44,027 bases of DNA from a bacterium (GTDB lineage Bacteria > Bacteroidota > Ignavibacteria > SZUA-365), in the NCBI GenBank assembly GCA_020444325.1, contig JAHLLD010000014.1, positions 105,410-149,436 on the forward strand. The letters run 5' to 3'. Shown here piece by piece: positions 25,697-34,524 of the stretch; position 1 is the stretch's first letter, and every line of letters begins with the position of its first letter. The notes beneath the pieces were generated by a model, which was given only the letters and a program-made list of their open reading frames with translations, searched no databases and was not told the DNA's origin. A program made the translations under genes and the position numbers.

Positions 25697-26602
25697 CTAG
25701 CCCGCTTTAAGAAACTCTTCATATCTCATCTCCAAACGATCGCTGTCCGGCCACTGGGCGTGATCGTGTGGCAGATGGAGCTTCCTCCCTGCCATTTCCT
25801 GCAGTCCCCATCGAAGCATCGGTCCATCGACTTCCTCCAGGATGGATTGCTGAACTTTGATCTCGTAATCCGGTGTAATTCCAAGGATTTGGCGGTCGAA
25901 TGCGGCATGGTGGATTTTGCAGAGAGCGAGGCCGTTTGTGACTTCGGGTACACCCAGTTCATCGCTGTCTGGGATGATATGTGCGGCATCGAGCAACTCG
26001 GCGTGTTTCAACTGGCAGAAACTGCAGGTTGAGCGGTAGGCTCGCATAACGATGTCCCGGAAGCTCTGCTGGAAAAGGCGGACCTTCACCTGCGCGGTGG
26101 CATAGCCGCGGCGGATGGAGATGATCTGTGCATCAGCCTTCTGTTCAATGTTGAACGAGATTTGCATGTCTGCGGCAGCCCGGAAGCGAAGGTTGTCCGG
26201 ATCATCACCAATGATGTAGACGGGCCATACCGCACAGTAGTTTCCCGGAGAGATCCCTTTCAAGTACACCAGCGGCAACTGCCGATTCATCGCCTCACGA
26301 AGCCCACGGTTATCTGCGTGCTTCGGATCCGTGCCATAGTATCGGTAGAGCAGAACATCTTCTCCCTCGAAACTGTCTCCGTAGGGGTCCTTCGGACTCG
26401 TTCGAATTGAGAGCGGATAATCCATCTGTTTCGGTTTGACAATACCACGCTGCTGCACAAGGATGATTTTCTGGCCATCGAATTGAAACCCTTCCAGCAG
26501 TTTCTTCCAGGTTATCATCCCGGTTTCTGGATCGGCATTCTTTCCAAGCCAGTCAAACGCGGTCATACGGATGAGATGATCAGTATTGGTACTTGAACTC
26601 AA
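25697..26602 (-). CDS. HNH endonuclease, last gene of the McrBC-like cassette
   Basis: 301 residues. The TTG start overlaps the McrC stop (TTGA) and has GGAG 8 bases upstream. The N-terminal 170 residues form an uncharacterised domain, possibly DNA-binding. An HNH nuclease follows: CSFCQLKHAELLDAAHIIPDSDE near residues 192-215 (zinc Cys pair and catalytic A-H-I), then NGLALCKIHHAAFD. Such domains nick or cut DNA with one metal. Being coupled to McrC, it probably acts with or beside the McrBC complex. The three hairpins at 25481-25573 may end this transcript. Confidence 0.85.
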   Translation of the reverse strand: MSSSTNTDHLIRMTAFDWLGKNADPETGMITWKKLLEGFQFDGQKIILVQQRGIVKPKQMDYPLSIRTSPKDPYGDSFEGEDVLLYRYYGTDPKHADNRGLREAMNRQLPLVYLKGISPGNYCAVWPVYIIGDDPDNLRFRAAADMQISFNIEQKADAQIISIRRGYATAQVKVRLFQQSFRDIVMRAYRSTCSFCQLKHAELLDAAHIIPDSDELGVPEVTNGLALCKIHHAAFDRQILGITPDYEIKVQQSILEEVDGPMLRWGLQEMAGRKLHLPHDHAQWPDSDRLEMRYEEFLKAG

Positions 26603-27657
26603 TTCGTATTCTCCTCAAGCAAGTCGCATAGTTCGGTGTGGATTACATGCCATGGGGCGTTGAGGTCGACTGACCAGATTCGTAATCTTTGACCACGGGA
26701 ATTGGTAAAGCTATGGCGCAACCGTTCACCAACGGTGGGATAGAGAAGAATCCCCTCCAACGAGGTGCTTGGTGCCTGATCGTGGATATTCAGAAGATAA
26801 GCGTTCAGTTGATACATGTGCCCTGAACGAAAGGTCTTCTTGTACTGCTCGTCCCGCTGCTGGAAATGCCTGGCGGTGAATTTGCACTCAATGACAGCAC
26901 GGTGATTATCGCGGTGGAGCGAAACGTCGGTTTCCATCCGCGGCAAAACGGCCAGGGATTCCTGGTTGTCGGAGAACAACTGCCATGGAACGATATCACG
27001 TTTCACTTTCCATCCGTGCAACTCATGCGCATAGAAATTCCGGATGAATTCTTCAAACAGTAACCGCATTCGATGCTCATCCGTGATGAAGTCACGGAAT
27101 TGATACCCTCCTGCCTCCTCACTTGGAAGGAGATTGTGAAAGATCAGCCTGGAGATCTTGAGCAGAAAGTCATAGAAAAAATTATTGCGGTGGAGTACAA
27201 CTCGCGAAAACACGCTGTCGGATATCTCGATGTCGCTCACGCTGTGCATACGGTGCCTGTGGTCAACAAGATTCGCAACGATGTCACCGTCGATACCGTG
27301 CGTGCGGAGGAGAAGACGGAGCGTCGCCTTAAGGATGCGATTGTGCAGCACATCGTAGCTCAACTCGTCGTGGGCGCAGCGGACCCGGGCGGATCTCCGC
27401 AGATTGCGATTCATTGTTTCCGTGGAAAGCAATCTCCCACGTAGCACCTGTGTATCTTCTTCCTGCGTCATATATCCACGATCATATCCACGACGGATAA
27501 GGTGACTCAATCCTCCATCGAGCACTCGGGACAGCAGGTTCAGTAGGTCGGTGGTTTTAGCCGTATCCACCGATACCTGGTCCTTCTCTTCCAACCTGTT
27601 CCAGGCGTAGCAGAGCAGAAAATAAATGTTCTCTATGGGGATACTGCTAGCGATCAT
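26599..27657 (-). CDS. mcrC: McrC-like nuclease subunit of type IV restriction
   Basis: 352 residues from the ATG at 27657 (a TTG at 27660 is also possible); the start lies inside the end of mcrB. McrC features: the N-terminal IPIENIYFLLCYAWNRLEE, the central RGRLLSTETMNRNLRR and HDELSYDVLHNRILKATL, and a PD-(D/E)XK centre with RMETDVSLHRD...AVIECKFT near residue 240 (D, then E-x-K). McrC joins the McrB ring, stimulates GTP hydrolysis and cuts modified DNA. Overlaps with both neighbours show tight translational coupling. Confidence 0.9.
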   Translation of the reverse strand: MIASSIPIENIYFLLCYAWNRLEEKDQVSVDTAKTTDLLNLLSRVLDGGLSHLIRRGYDRGYMTQEEDTQVLRGRLLSTETMNRNLRRSARVRCAHDELSYDVLHNRILKATLRLLLRTHGIDGDIVANLVDHRHRMHSVSDIEISDSVFSRVVLHRNNFFYDFLLKISRLIFHNLLPSEEAGGYQFRDFITDEHRMRLLFEEFIRNFYAHELHGWKVKRDIVPWQLFSDNQESLAVLPRMETDVSLHRDNHRAVIECKFTARHFQQRDEQYKKTFRSGHMYQLNAYLLNIHDQAPSTSLEGILLYPTVGERLRHSFTNSRGQRLRIWSVDLNAPWHVIHTELCDLLEENTN

Positions 27658-30256
27658 CAAGCTTCAAGCTTTCGATCAGGTTTCGCACACGTGCATTGTC
27701 ATCGAACCAGTACTCTTCGAGCAACGGAGCTATCTCATGTTCGATCACTGTGGCATACCATTCCGCTGTGGGTGCGGTACCTATAACCGGACAAAAGTAG
27801 CTGTGTCCCACCTGGTAGCCTGGTCCCAAGTTCTTGGTGTCACTCGCAATCATATCATTCAATGCCTGCAGCTTTGCGATGATATTATCAAGCAGGACTT
27901 CATCAGCGCGACGCTCAAGGAGGAAATCCCTGAATTTCGAACTGCCGAACTGCGGATGAAGCGTGATGAAGCGAAAGCGACGACGCAAGGCGTAATCGAC
28001 GATAGCAAGTGAACGATCGGCCGTGTTCATCGTACCGATGAGGTATATGTTTTCGGGGATATAGAAAAAGTCCTCGGATGATTCGGCATAGGCCAGGGTA
28101 ACCTGGAAATCTGGTCCTCGCTTATCCGCTTCAATCAGCATCAGGAGCTCGCCGAAAATCTTGCTGAGATTGCCACGGTTGATCTCATCGATAATGAGCA
28201 CGAATTTCTTCTCGGGCTGCCTTCGCGCTTCCGCGCAAAACTCATGGAAAATCCCATCCTTTAGCACGAAACCACCGTCCGTTGTCGGACGATACCCCTG
28301 AATGAAGTCTTCATAGGAATAGGACTGGTGGAATTGCACCACCTTTACACGGGATTCGGCTTTTTCTCCCATGAGATAGTATGCGAGCCGTTTTGCGATG
28401 AAGGTCTTCCCTACACCCGGCGGTCCCTGCAGCACAATATTCTTTTTCTGCGTGAGTGCGCGCATCATGCTGTCGAACTCCGATTCCGGGAAAAAGAGCC
28501 CGCTCAACGCCATATCCCGCGTGTACTCTTCAGCAGCTTCAAACTCATCCTCTCCATCCAACTCTTCATCCGACACATCAAGGCCATTTGCATAAAGATG
28601 GTCCCGAAAACCTTCGTCGAAAATGGCTTTGCACAACTCAGGGATGTTCAGTGAGATGCCCTTTGTCGATCGCCAGCCGGAAAATTTTTCCCGAGCAATA
28701 TCAAGCGCCTCAAGGTATAGCTGCTGTAGCTGCTCATTTTCGAGGAATGTTGTGAGGTCAACCCTGTACATGCCAATCCCTGGTCCGCTGTCCTTCATAG
28801 ACCATCGAAGTTGGTCAGATAATTCTGGGACCTTATCTCTCTCAAAAATGAGACTCAGACCGGTTTTCTTGCTCGCTAGAGTGGTGAATCCCATGACTGT
28901 CCAACCACCATAGATAAAGCGGATGGAGCGCTTCCTATGACGGAAGTTAACGCGAAAGAGGGTGTCATCCGGTTCGGTAATCCCGAGTTGATCCGCTGTC
29001 TGCCGCATCCAGTCAAAAATTGTCTCTGCAATTTCACGTGTTCGGAACAAGCTCCTGAATGGCTCCACAAATCCGTCCTGCAACACCGCTGCTCCGTATA
29101 GCAGTTGCAAGAGGCGAGAAATGAAATCCCGGTATCGCGTTACACGCGTCAAGGCCTTGATCGCCATGTAGTTCTCCCTACCCACCGCGACTTCTGACGT
29201 ACGCAACCAACGTACGTCACGCACATGCGGATACTCTCCCCTTCCCTGCTCAAATCTGTATTCGGATTCCACGATTCCGTGGGCGAACAGTTTATCTCTG
29301 CCTTGTTTCAAAAGGATATGATCACCGGGCTTCATCACATAGGCAAATTCATGATAGCCTTTGATATCGTTCACCATTGAGCCACGATCCGGATAAACGC
29401 GGTGCATGGCTGCACCAATCTCATCAGATGATGGGAACTGCGTCAAATCACCAATCTCCGTACCCCCCATGGCAATGATTGAGTCCTCGAGAAAATCGCC
29501 AATCATCTCGCCCCCAGCTCCCCCGGCTAACGTCCAGTAATTTACTCCATCCTCAATCGCAGGGACAGTGGGATCTGTTGAAGGAGTATCTCCTGTAGCT
29601 TCCGTCGTCGAGGCGGCGGCATTTGCTGCGATTTTGCGTTGCTTTTCAGAGTACGACTCGTAAAGCCAGTTGAAGAACTGATCTACCTCAAGTGCGAGCG
29701 GCAGCTCGGTTCTAGCACCAACAATCTCCTCGTACGCTTCCCGGACCGGCGCAAGATGCGCGTGCACAGCTCGCAATTGTTCGGAAAAGGAGGCGCCACG
29801 TTTTTTAGGCACCTCGATCCCGAGGTATTCCATCGCCCACTGATCTCTTGAATTATAGAGCGCAAAATCGTCTGGGAAAAGGTATGCAAGTATCTCGCTG
29901 GTGGCGCTTTTCCCAAAGAAATTCAACTTATACTCTTCATCCTTATGGAAGCGGTCCACACGCGTGCTAAGATCCTCTTCACCGTGCGCCAGATAGTTGA
30001 AGCTGTTACGGTAATGCGGAAGTGGATGCTTGAGATGCACCGTTGCAGCCGCGCGTGCGACAGCCAGCGAGAGAAAGCAATCGAGCATTTTCCCCAATTG
30101 CTCGATATCAGTCGCCTCCAGCGATTCCAACTTTTCCGGTTGAAAAAACTCCTGAATGAAGCGGTATCGCTTGGCAATATGCGGATCCTCACCGTAGTAG
30201 CTGTCAGCAATCTTGGCAAATTCTGACAGAAGTGACCGGACTTTTTCCATTGCCAT
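27647..30256 (-). CDS. mcrB: McrB-like GTPase with EVE-like modified-base reader
   Basis: 869 residues. The ATG at 30256 overlaps the preceding stop by one base (TAATG), with GGAG 7 bases upstream. N-terminal helical region of about 215 residues; then an EVE/PUA-like domain near 270-370 (MKPGDHILLKQGRDKLFAHGIVES ... YPHVRDVRWL), which in other McrB proteins recognises modified cytosine. The C-terminal AAA+ GTPase has Walker A GPPGVGKT near 609, FHQSYSYEDFIQGYRP, Walker B VLIIDEINRG near 685 and the McrB signature MNTADRS near 742. It should form a ring that moves DNA to McrC. The unknown middle part (370-570) is larger than in classical McrB. Confidence 0.92.
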   Translation of the reverse strand: MAMEKVRSLLSEFAKIADSYYGEDPHIAKRYRFIQEFFQPEKLESLEATDIEQLGKMLDCFLSLAVARAAATVHLKHPLPHYRNSFNYLAHGEEDLSTRVDRFHKDEEYKLNFFGKSATSEILAYLFPDDFALYNSRDQWAMEYLGIEVPKKRGASFSEQLRAVHAHLAPVREAYEEIVGARTELPLALEVDQFFNWLYESYSEKQRKIAANAAASTTEATGDTPSTDPTVPAIEDGVNYWTLAGGAGGEMIGDFLEDSIIAMGGTEIGDLTQFPSSDEIGAAMHRVYPDRGSMVNDIKGYHEFAYVMKPGDHILLKQGRDKLFAHGIVESEYRFEQGRGEYPHVRDVRWLRTSEVAVGRENYMAIKALTRVTRYRDFISRLLQLLYGAAVLQDGFVEPFRSLFRTREIAETIFDWMRQTADQLGITEPDDTLFRVNFRHRKRSIRFIYGGWTVMGFTTLASKKTGLSLIFERDKVPELSDQLRWSMKDSGPGIGMYRVDLTTFLENEQLQQLYLEALDIAREKFSGWRSTKGISLNIPELCKAIFDEGFRDHLYANGLDVSDEELDGEDEFEAAEEYTRDMALSGLFFPESEFDSMMRALTQKKNIVLQGPPGVGKTFIAKRLAYYLMGEKAESRVKVVQFHQSYSYEDFIQGYRPTTDGGFVLKDGIFHEFCAEARRQPEKKFVLIIDEINRGNLSKIFGELLMLIEADKRGPDFQVTLAYAESSEDFFYIPENIYLIGTMNTADRSLAIVDYALRRRFRFITLHPQFGSSKFRDFLLERRADEVLLDNIIAKLQALNDMIASDTKNLGPGYQVGHSYFCPVIGTAPTAEWYATVIEHEIAPLLEEYWFDDNARVRNLIESLKLDDR

Positions 30257-30966
30257 TACTGTACTCCTGCATGAGATAGGTTGTGCGGGTTCGATTGGGA
30301 CCAACAGTCCTGTGCGTCTGAGAGAGCTCCATATACTTCCTGAGCGAATGCCTGCTCGCCCATCCCGCGCATTTGCTCCGCCACTGGCCAGCGCCGATAA
30401 AGGCTCAGCCGCGGGAAGAAGTGCATGTGGTCACGCTTCGAGTCGTGGAAAAGTCTATGGAGCTCTCGAACATCGTCGTCTGATATGAACGCAGCTTCCC
30501 TGAGCCAATCTGTGATCCCTCCGAAGTCGCCAACACCACGATGCACCTTCTTAATAAACTCCGCATGCTGGATCCAGAATTGCGCGTATAATTTCAAACC
30601 CATCACCGGGTACGATTCATGCAGCCCGGTGCTCATGAAGGAGAACCGAACGTTTGGTACAACCGTCCACTCCTCCTTCCTTGAAAGAGCGAGCAGCTTG
30701 TCGAGCACGAGCTCCCGGTACAGCGCTTTCGCCTGAGTGATACTGTCACCTGCATGGAGGTCCAGCCGAAAGACAATTCTGTCCTCTCGCTGTTCGGGTT
30801 GCAACCAGGCCCAGTGGCATGCTGGATCATTCAGCACCATGTGCGGATTTCGTTTTCGATGCATTGCCACTTCGACCGATGGGATGCTACGCATGGTGAG
30901 CAGCGCGAAGTCTCCCAGACTATGACCAAGTTCCTGCCTTTGATGTAGGCTATCCGTTTCTGTCAA
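30256..30966 (-). CDS. Uncharacterised first gene of the McrBC-like cassette
   Basis: About 236 residues. Two TTG starts are possible, 30972 and 30966; the second has AGGA at 9 bases and is preferred. No recognised domain. A central stretch (YPVMGLKLYAQFWIQHAEFIKKV) and a charged part near the end (LFHDSKRDHMHFFPRL) are notable; there is no signal peptide and no clear catalytic motif. Its stop overlaps the McrB start by one base, so the two are made together, which argues for a role in the same complex, for example as sensor, adaptor or inhibitor. Confidence 0.75.
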   Translation of the reverse strand: MTETDSLHQRQELGHSLGDFALLTMRSIPSVEVAMHRKRNPHMVLNDPACHWAWLQPEQREDRIVFRLDLHAGDSITQAKALYRELVLDKLLALSRKEEWTVVPNVRFSFMSTGLHESYPVMGLKLYAQFWIQHAEFIKKVHRGVGDFGGITDWLREAAFISDDDVRELHRLFHDSKRDHMHFFPRLSLYRRWPVAEQMRGMGEQAFAQEVYGALSDAQDCWSQSNPHNLSHAGVQ

Positions 30967-31021
30967 AACCAACTATCCTCAAAAAATGCGGATATTGAAC
31001 TGAAATGTGTTAGTCGTAAGC

Positions 31022-31852
31022 TCAGGGAATACGGTAAACGTCCCAAGAGCGTGTATCGAAATCAAATGCAATCTTATATCTTTGGTTCATCTCAAGACGA
31101 TAGGTTTTCATCTCACCACTACGTGCGGCAAACCGCACGGACACATGATTATATCCGTTCGCTGCTACGGGGATAGTGAAGTAATGGTGGGGATTGAGTG
31201 TATGATTATTCCATTGTCCGTTGTCGTACTTCAACTGAATATGAACATCTACATTCGAATCGTTCAGGAAGTGCACTGTGCCACCGTGGGACTGGGGTCG
31301 CACCGGAGGTCTAGAGATGATATACGAATCGCCCTCACATTCATCAACGGCCGAAGATGCATCTGATTCGACATCCCAGTATTCCGATTCTGCATTCGAC
31401 AACTCGTTCGCGGCTCGCCGAATATAGTGGTAAGCTTCGCTCAGGTCCGTAGTATTCAAAGCTCTACGAACAGCTCTTTCAGCATCGTAGAGGTATGACT
31501 CGACATCGCTGAGATCGCTCTGCGCAGCGGAACAGTAATCCTCACAGTCTGTGCAGTTGGCATCGTAGGCTTCTGATTCCGCACTGGAGAAGTAGGATGT
31601 TGCATCACTTACTGAAGACAGTGCAGCCTCCACAGCATCAAGTGTATTTCGTAAACATGCATTCATCCACTCACCGTCATCCGTGCTTCCTGCATTCCGG
31701 AGCTCGTCGATTGCGTCATCAATTGCAGTTCTTACCTCCTCTACAGCGTAAGATCCATTTTGTGCTTCGTCACCTGCGTAGCCACACTGCGCATACAGCG
31801 ATGTGAAAGAGGTCAAGCACCATATGAGAAAAACGCAGGCGATACGTATCAT
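31022..31852 (-). CDS. Exported Cys-containing helical protein
   Basis: 276 residues from the ATG at 31852, with AAGGA 8 bases upstream inside the preceding gene. Signal peptide (IACVFLIWCLTSFTSLYAQ). Residues 25-170 are Ala/Ser/Asp/Glu-rich helices rich in Ala-Glu-Ser repeats with several Cys (CTDCEDYC), likely a coiled bundle with disulfides. A C-terminal beta domain follows (GGTVHFLNDSNVDVHIQLKYD). It starts as ATGA overlapping the stop of the glycosylase-fold gene, so the two are coupled although one is exported and the other is not. Function unknown. Confidence 0.75.
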   Translation of the reverse strand: MIRIACVFLIWCLTSFTSLYAQCGYAGDEAQNGSYAVEEVRTAIDDAIDELRNAGSTDDGEWMNACLRNTLDAVEAALSSVSDATSYFSSAESEAYDANCTDCEDYCSAAQSDLSDVESYLYDAERAVRRALNTTDLSEAYHYIRRAANELSNAESEYWDVESDASSAVDECEGDSYIISRPPVRPQSHGGTVHFLNDSNVDVHIQLKYDNGQWNNHTLNPHHYFTIPVAANGYNHVSVRFAARSGEMKTYRLEMNQRYKIAFDFDTRSWDVYRIP

Positions 31853-32631
31853 CCGATTATCCTTCTCTTCCATTCGGTATGCCATTTTTTCCAATTCCCA
31901 CTGGTTATTCCCAAACCAGCAATCTGTCGCGGGTGCGCCAAAGGGAGTATCTCCAGATGGTGGCTTCCAATCGAGAAGGGATGACGATTTCCATATTCTT
32001 CTTTCGTTGGGGCATATTCTACCAGGCGCTTTTTCCCTCCGGGGAACGTACTGACGAACCATTCGAGCGGCCTATCTCCGAGTAGGATGAGCAGCTCTGC
32101 CTCGGAGGCAAGTACTTCATCAAGTATATCGTCTCGACGTCCCTCTGGCATTTTTGTTGGTGGGGGCGGCATCCTGTATGGAGTCAGGTTCGTGAGTGGG
32201 AATATGTCATACTCCCTGCTGACAGCATCCTTTTGGCGAGGATTCATGCAAGCGTGCGGGACACAGTCGCAAAGCCAAGTATCACTGCGACTGAGCCCTA
32301 ACGGCTCGAGGATGTCCTTATCGAGGCTGCGACCGGATGGACCATTGAGATTTGAGGCTGCGGGTTCGAGCCTTCCCGAACCATCTGGAAGTTCAATGCT
32401 CGAAATAATTTCAGCAGGTTTCACCCTTGCATCCTCACCTGTCCAGAAGATCTCAGGCTCACTAGCAACGGCGAGTGCATTGATCCGGGACCGGTCATCC
32501 GGTCCAATCCAACGTGCGTGTACTGCACTGGCATAAACACCGAGTACAAACGCACGCTTCGGAGTGCGGTCAACTTGCTCCACAGTTCGAACAGGCTGGC
32601 CAAAGGGAAAAACATAGCTGTTTTGTGTCAT
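31849..32631 (-). CDS. Uracil-DNA-glycosylase-superfamily-like protein
   Basis: 260 residues; ATG after GGAGAGAAC. The text fits a divergent UDG fold: RAFVLGVYASAVHARW (first strand and loop), NLTPYRMPPPPTK, ELLILLGDRPLEWFV (the 'LG' strand), and LPLAHPRQIAGLG near residue 233, the equivalent of the HPS leucine-loop region, then W.K.HTEW. It may excise damaged or modified bases; activity is uncertain because the usual catalytic Asp/Asn loop is unclear. It lies upstream of an exported protein with an ATGA overlap and close to the McrBC set. Confidence 0.65.
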   Translation of the reverse strand: MTQNSYVFPFGQPVRTVEQVDRTPKRAFVLGVYASAVHARWIGPDDRSRINALAVASEPEIFWTGEDARVKPAEIISSIELPDGSGRLEPAASNLNGPSGRSLDKDILEPLGLSRSDTWLCDCVPHACMNPRQKDAVSREYDIFPLTNLTPYRMPPPPTKMPEGRRDDILDEVLASEAELLILLGDRPLEWFVSTFPGGKKRLVEYAPTKEEYGNRHPFSIGSHHLEILPLAHPRQIAGLGITSGNWKKWHTEWKRRIIG

Positions 32632-32778
32632 GTTCTCTCCAGTGAGGCATAATTTGCTTAGCTAAATGGGCCGTAGATGCAAAGAAAAGATACAAAATAC
32701 TCCCGGATAGGGACAATCGTCACGCTGAGAAGGAGACGCGTGATAACTGTCAATCGGTCCGACAGGAAACGCTCTGCA

Positions 32779-33789
32779 CTAAAAAATGAAAAACAGACCA
32801 AAACCAGCTTCCGATACTGCCGCCGCAACACTCTCGACTCGGAGATAAGACCAGGTACCTTCTATGCCCCACCCACCAAATTCAACGCGGAGCCCGGGTG
32901 TAATTGCGATAAAATTAAACTCATCCTGGTAGTGATGTAGCTCGCTCATGTCCGTGCCAACAAATGAAAATCCACCATATGACACCCCAAGACGAAGGAA
33001 CCGGAGAAGCCACAGCGTTCCCCCAATCTGCCATCGCGGCCAAAGCTCATGTTTCATTCCGAGCACATGCCCGTCCAGATCGTTTGCCATGGCATCGCGG
33101 GCACCATTGGATAGTGATCCGAATTCGCCTTCAAGCAGGAGGGCATTTTGTCGAGACAGTGGGATCCTCAGTCCCAGCAACAGAGAATAGGAAAGCACGT
33201 TTGTTGACAACTTCACATTTTCAATTACAGGATATCCTGTGTAGGATCGAAGCTGGATTCCAGTGTAGACAGACAATCCCCACTTCTCCAACTCAGCACG
33301 CGGATTGGAAGTGGTGTAGGTGGTTGTTACTTGTCGTGTCTGATCCTGCCTAGTGGTTGCATTGTTGCCAGGGTATTGTGAAACCTGCCCCGAACGCGTT
33401 TGCGAACTATATTCCCGTTGTATCTGTTGCGCGCGGATGAGATCCTTATACCTCTCCATCATTTCCTCCGTCATCCTCCCTGTCGCTTCGCTTATTCTGC
33501 GCAGCCCTTCCACTACCTGATTCGATTGAACGCTATTCTGCGGTGGGACGCGATAGGTAGAAAAAACAGGTGGCCTACAGTGCTTGCATGGGCCGAGATT
33601 CATCTGCCTTGCCTGGGTTGGCGTAATCTGAATCATGCTTTGCCGCAGATGCCGACAGCCGGCGAGATGGTATTTGTGCCCCGTTCGTGTAGCGTAAATC
33701 GCCTGAGCGTCTGCAACGTCAGAGAGCAGAAGCAGAAAGAGAGAGAACAAAAGCAGGGGCAAAACCTGCGTTCGTTTGACTGAATTCAT
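32779..33789 (-). CDS. Exported protein: Cys-motif domain plus outer-membrane barrel-like domain
   Basis: 336 residues. Signal peptide at 1-28 (LLLFSLFLLLLSDVADAQA). Residues 30-75 carry GHKYHLAGCRHL ... NLGPCKHC, a pattern of the 'YH..GC ... A...PC..C' zinc/Ada-like minidomain often found beside nucleases or in envelope proteins. A Gln/Ser/Thr-rich linker follows. The last 170 residues alternate hydrophobic and polar residues (WGLSVYTGIQLRSY ... FGLFFIF) and end in Phe, as expected of an outer-membrane beta barrel. Function unknown. Confidence 0.75.
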   Translation of the reverse strand: MNSVKRTQVLPLLLFSLFLLLLSDVADAQAIYATRTGHKYHLAGCRHLRQSMIQITPTQARQMNLGPCKHCRPPVFSTYRVPPQNSVQSNQVVEGLRRISEATGRMTEEMMERYKDLIRAQQIQREYSSQTRSGQVSQYPGNNATTRQDQTRQVTTTYTTSNPRAELEKWGLSVYTGIQLRSYTGYPVIENVKLSTNVLSYSLLLGLRIPLSRQNALLLEGEFGSLSNGARDAMANDLDGHVLGMKHELWPRWQIGGTLWLLRFLRLGVSYGGFSFVGTDMSELHHYQDEFNFIAITPGLRVEFGGWGIEGTWSYLRVESVAAAVSEAGFGLFFIF

Positions 33790-33931
33790 AGAAATATCCC
33801 AGCCTACGAAAATAGATGTTGTTGCGGGCAGGCATCAACAGATATCGCATAAAAACATCGGGAAACCGTATGATGATGTCAAATGAATATTTCGTTAATT
33901 CTGTCGACCAAGCTTCCGAAGGGCTCAACTA

Positions 33932-34201
33932 TCAATCACAACGGTAAGTGTGGATGTGGTAGATGGATTTTAGGGTGGTGGAGTCTTTGTATCTCCTGAA
34001 AATATGCAGTTTCAGCATATTCTTTCTGTCTGTTATGGCATACGTAGCTGCAATAAGCACTATTGTCATGTCATGTAGCGGTAGGTCCTCATCCACAAAA
34101 TTCTCCCTATCTGCAAACTCAGCTGCTATTTGTAGTTCTGCCCGCGGTAATTCCCTGTCTGGAACCAGCGCTGCAAGTACTTGCCGGGCACTTTCCGTCT
34201 T
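33932..34201 (-). pseudogene. Coding remnant without a start codon
   Basis: An 89-codon open frame on the minus strand ends in TGA at 33932. Its text is protein-like: ESARQVLAALVPDRELP, then DLPLHDMTIVLIAATYAITD and RRYKDSTTLKSIYHI. It begins straight after an in-frame TGA (34202-34204). Another in-frame stop (TAG) lies between that and the nearest upstream ATG, near 34256. It has no ATG, GTG or TTG near its beginning. It looks like the surviving 3' part of a decayed gene. No family recognised. Confidence 0.4.
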
Positions 34202-34273
34202 TCAACGCTCCCGACCGGCCCCGTCGCCTTCCCTACCGAACTGCGTCTAGAAGATCATTTACCCATACGCGGC

Positions 34274-34474
34274 TTACGCTTCGCGTCCACCAAGCCGCTT
34301 TCTCATTTCGATATCCGCGCACTTCTCACACCAGTATCCCTCACCCGATAATGTATGCCCATCCGTTCCCAGCCGGATGATGACATTACACCTCAAACAG
34401 CGCGTCGGTTCGTACGATGGCGGATCGGGCATTTTCTCGAAGTTGTACTCGTTGGTCCCATACCAGACGACCAT
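34274..34474 (-). CDS. Small zinc-ribbon protein, probably 5' frameshifted
   Basis: 66 residues as an intact frame, with CLRC near 26 and CEKC near 49, a four-Cys zinc ribbon. Just upstream, in the same frame but before the ATG, the codons read SCPECRSNFEPE, giving a third Cys pair that the present start excludes. An ATG at 34517 would include it if one base were absent from GTCCTGT at 34505-34511. The upstream gene stops at 34525. So this is either a shortened gene or a frameshifted one. Function unknown. Confidence 0.55.
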   Translation of the reverse strand: MVVWYGTNEYNFEKMPDPPSYEPTRCLRCNVIIRLGTDGHTLSGEGYWCEKCADIEMRKRLGGREA

Positions 34475-34524
34475 CTCCGGCTCGAAATTCGAACGGCATT
34501 CGGGACAGGACTACCATTTCCCCA

